From Clostridium sp. CAG:1013 (GTDB taxonomy: Bacteria; Bacillota; Clostridia; Oscillospirales; Acutalibacteraceae), in the NCBI GenBank assembly GCA_000432995.1, contig HF972640.1:3383-9534 (forward strand): a stretch of 6,152 nt of DNA. Reading direction: 5' to 3'. A program made the translations under genes and the position numbers. Positions 5,016 through 6,152 of the stretch are shown here, piece by piece. The notes under the pieces were generated by a model that worked only from the letters and a program-made list of their open reading frames with translations, did not search any database and was not told the DNA's origin. Within the stretch, counting starts at the first letter, position 1. Each line of letters starts with the position of its first letter.

Positions 5016-6068
5016 GAAATACTTCTTCTGCCGGGGAGACCAAGCCTCGATGTCGCAGGACTTCACCTTCAGGTCGGCCAGGTCACCGGAGCAGCATTCC
5101 AGCTGGCGCACGGGGATATCCAGGCTGCGGAACAGCTCCACGGAGTATTTCCACATTTTGTCGTACCATTCCATGGAATCCTCGGGCTTGCAGACCACGA
5201 TCATTTCCTGCTTCTCGAACTGGTGGATCCGGTACACGCCCCGCTCCTCGATGCCGTGGGCGCCCTTTTCCTTCCGGAAGCAGGGAGAATAGCTGGTCAA
5301 AGTCTGAGGCAGAGAGCTCTCAGGCAGGATATTGTCAATGAATTTGCCGATCATGGAGTGCTCGCTGGTACCGATCAGGTACAGGTCCTCTCCCTCGATC
5401 TTGTACATCATGGCGTCCATATCGGTCTGGGACATAACGCCTTCCACCACATTGCCGTGGATCATAAAGGGCGGAATGCAGTAAATGAAGCCCTTGTCGA
5501 TCATAAAATCCCGGGCGTAGGAGATCACCGCGGACTGGAGCCGGGCAATATCTCCCATCAGGTAATAGAAGCCGTTGCCGCTGGTTTTCCGGGCGCTGTC
5601 CAGATCAATGCCGTTGAAACGCTCCATGATCTCGGTGTGATAGGGCACCTCGAAATCGGGCACAACCGGCTCGCCAAAGCGTTCCACTTCCACGTTCTCG
5701 CTGTCGTCCTTGCCGATGGGCACGGAATCGTCGATCAGGTTGGGGATGACCATCATCCGCTTGCGGATCTCCTGGGTCATCTCCTCCTCTTTGCGCTCCA
5801 TCTCTTCCAGTTCACCGGCGATGGCCTGGACCTGCTTCTTCACTTCCATGGCCTCGTCCTTTTTGCCCTGGCTCATCAACTTGCCGATCTCTTTGCTGAT
5901 GATGTTGCGCTGCTGGCGGAGCTCATCGCCCCGGCCCTTAGAAGCCCGGAACTGAGCGTCCAGCTCCAAGACCTCGTCCACCAAAGGCAGCTTCTGGTCC
6001 TGGAATTTCTTTTTAATGTTTTCTTTTACCAGCTCCGGATTGGAGCGGATCAGTTTGATATCGAGCAT
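4950..6068 (-). CDS. serS: Seryl-tRNA synthetase, frameshifted and truncated as read
   Basis: Class II enzyme that activates serine with ATP and charges tRNA-Ser (and tRNA-Sec where present). As read it encodes 372 residues. Residues 1-105 are the N-terminal tRNA-binding arm, with a long charged coiled coil (about 27-105). The catalytic domain follows: a motif 1 area near 166-200 (GFYYLMGDIARLQSAV), the serine-site TSE at 234-236, and motif 2 at about 258-288 (SYSPCFRKEKGAHG, then RGVYRIHQFEKQE). The normal sequence runs to SCDIEAWSPRQKKYF at residue 351; the last 21 residues (GRRSISRCALAP...) are out-of-frame tail. Motif 3 is lost and lies in the -1 frame downstream. Removing one copy of the 17-base repeat gives 426 residues ending at 4771, the usual length. 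The start at 6068 has AGGAGG 8 bases upstream and the standard MLDIKLIRSNPE beginning. A truncated product would not be expected to be active. Confidence 0.9.
   Translation of the reverse strand: MLDIKLIRSNPELVKENIKKKFQDQKLPLVDEVLELDAQFRASKGRGDELRQQRNIISKEIGKLMSQGKKDEAMEVKKQVQAIAGELEEMERKEEEMTQEIRKRMMVIPNLIDDSVPIGKDDSENVEVERFGEPVVPDFEVPYHTEIMERFNGIDLDSARKTSGNGFYYLMGDIARLQSAVISYARDFMIDKGFIYCIPPFMIHGNVVEGVMSQTDMDAMMYKIEGEDLYLIGTSEHSMIGKFIDNILPESSLPQTLTSYSPCFRKEKGAHGIEERGVYRIHQFEKQEMIVVCKPEDSMEWYDKMWKYSVELFRSLDIPVRQLECCSGDLADLKVKSCDIEAWSPRQKKYFGRRSISRCALAPTWATLRPAV
4998..5032 (-). repeat. 17-base tandem duplication inside serS
   Basis: On the plus strand GAAATACTTCTTCTGCC occurs at 4999-5015 and again, identical and adjacent, at 5016-5032, with one further matching base at 4998. 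One copy encodes the conserved RQKKYF; the second copy adds 17 bases and shifts the frame. No other repeat of this kind is seen in the window. Confidence 0.97.
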
Positions 6069-6076
6069 GAGTAAAC

Positions 6077-6082
6077 CCTCCT
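6077..6082 (-). promoter_or_regulatory. Ribosome binding site of serS
   Basis: AGGAGG on the minus strand, 8 bases before the ATG at 6066-6068. It fixes the start at MLDIKL over the in-frame ATG at 6098. Confidence 0.85.
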
Positions 6083-6116
6083 GAGTCCCTGAGGACATAA
6101 ATTGTTAAATGTAATG

Positions 6117-6152
6117 CGCCGAAGGCGAATAAAAGTTTTTGATCAAACTTTT
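6117..6152. repeat. Inverted repeat and small hairpin upstream of serS
   Basis: AAAAGTTT (6131-6138) and AAACTTTT (6145-6152) form a perfect 8-pair inverted repeat with a 6-base spacer that runs to the window edge; it contains the palindrome TTTGATCAAA on the minus strand. Beside it CGCC-GAA-GGCG (6117-6127) is a short G+C stem. The stretch could be a terminator of the gene beyond the window, a dispersed intergenic repeat, or part of the serS leader. I see no T-box motif and no clear promoter for serS in the 84 bases available. Confidence 0.45.

Noticed and set aside
4999..5032. Programmed -1 frameshift in serS
   Set aside because: The shift direction would work, but there is no X-XXY-YYZ slippery site in the duplicated stretch, and the exact duplication explains the disruption more simply.
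5223..6074. A 283-codon open frame on the plus strand opposite serS
   Set aside because: Antisense shadow of conserved SerRS coding sequence, with histidine/leucine-rich composition and no start signals.
6069..6152. T-box leader for serS
   Set aside because: T-box control of serS is common in Firmicutes, but no AGGGTGG-type motif or antiterminator is present in the 84 bases available; a longer leader beyond the window cannot be excluded.

Overview
The window looks like ordinary chromosomal DNA from a Gram-positive anaerobe of the class Clostridia, most likely a gut member of the Oscillospiraceae or a close relative. This is an inference from the moderately high G+C, Bacillus/Clostridium-like GuaB, a seryl-tRNA synthetase of the type I associate with Clostridia, strong AGGAGG-type ribosome binding sites, tRNA genes with encoded CCA, and sigma-A-type promoters with 17-base spacers. 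No CRISPR array, phage gene, insertion sequence or defence gene was seen.

Layout, left to right. Positions 16-660 (minus) hold a LUD-domain protein of the LutC/YkgG type with a cysteine-rich C-terminus and its own promoter. Positions 832-1395 (minus) hold a small predicted lipoprotein of unknown function, with a good intrinsic terminator at 779-812. Upstream of it lie two tRNA genes, tRNA-Glu(UUC) and elongator tRNA-Met(CAU), read from one near-consensus promoter (1649-1677). Positions 1749-3215 (minus) carry guaB, IMP dehydrogenase, with its own extended -10 promoter. A divergent gene at 3432-4628 (plus) encodes a 12-helix major facilitator transporter. It ends in a strong terminator and converges on serS, seryl-tRNA synthetase (4771-6068, minus), whose start is in the window.

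The one clearly abnormal feature is in serS. A 17-base unit is tandemly duplicated (4998-5032) in the last third of the gene. It throws the reading frame off, so frame 0 stops at 4950 and the class II motif 3 region is left in the -1 frame. Removing one copy restores a 426-residue protein of normal length. Because serS is normally essential, an assembly error, a recent mutation in a mixed population, or a second serS elsewhere must be considered before a biological role.

Most genes serve core metabolism or translation: guanine nucleotide synthesis, two tRNAs and serine charging. The transporter, lipoprotein and LUD protein are accessory, and their substrates cannot be read from sequence. guaB and serS also lie near each other close to the replication origin of Bacillus subtilis. 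Two DnaA-box-like 9-mers in the intergenic regions fit an origin-proximal position but do not prove it. I see no convincing new multi-gene system here.
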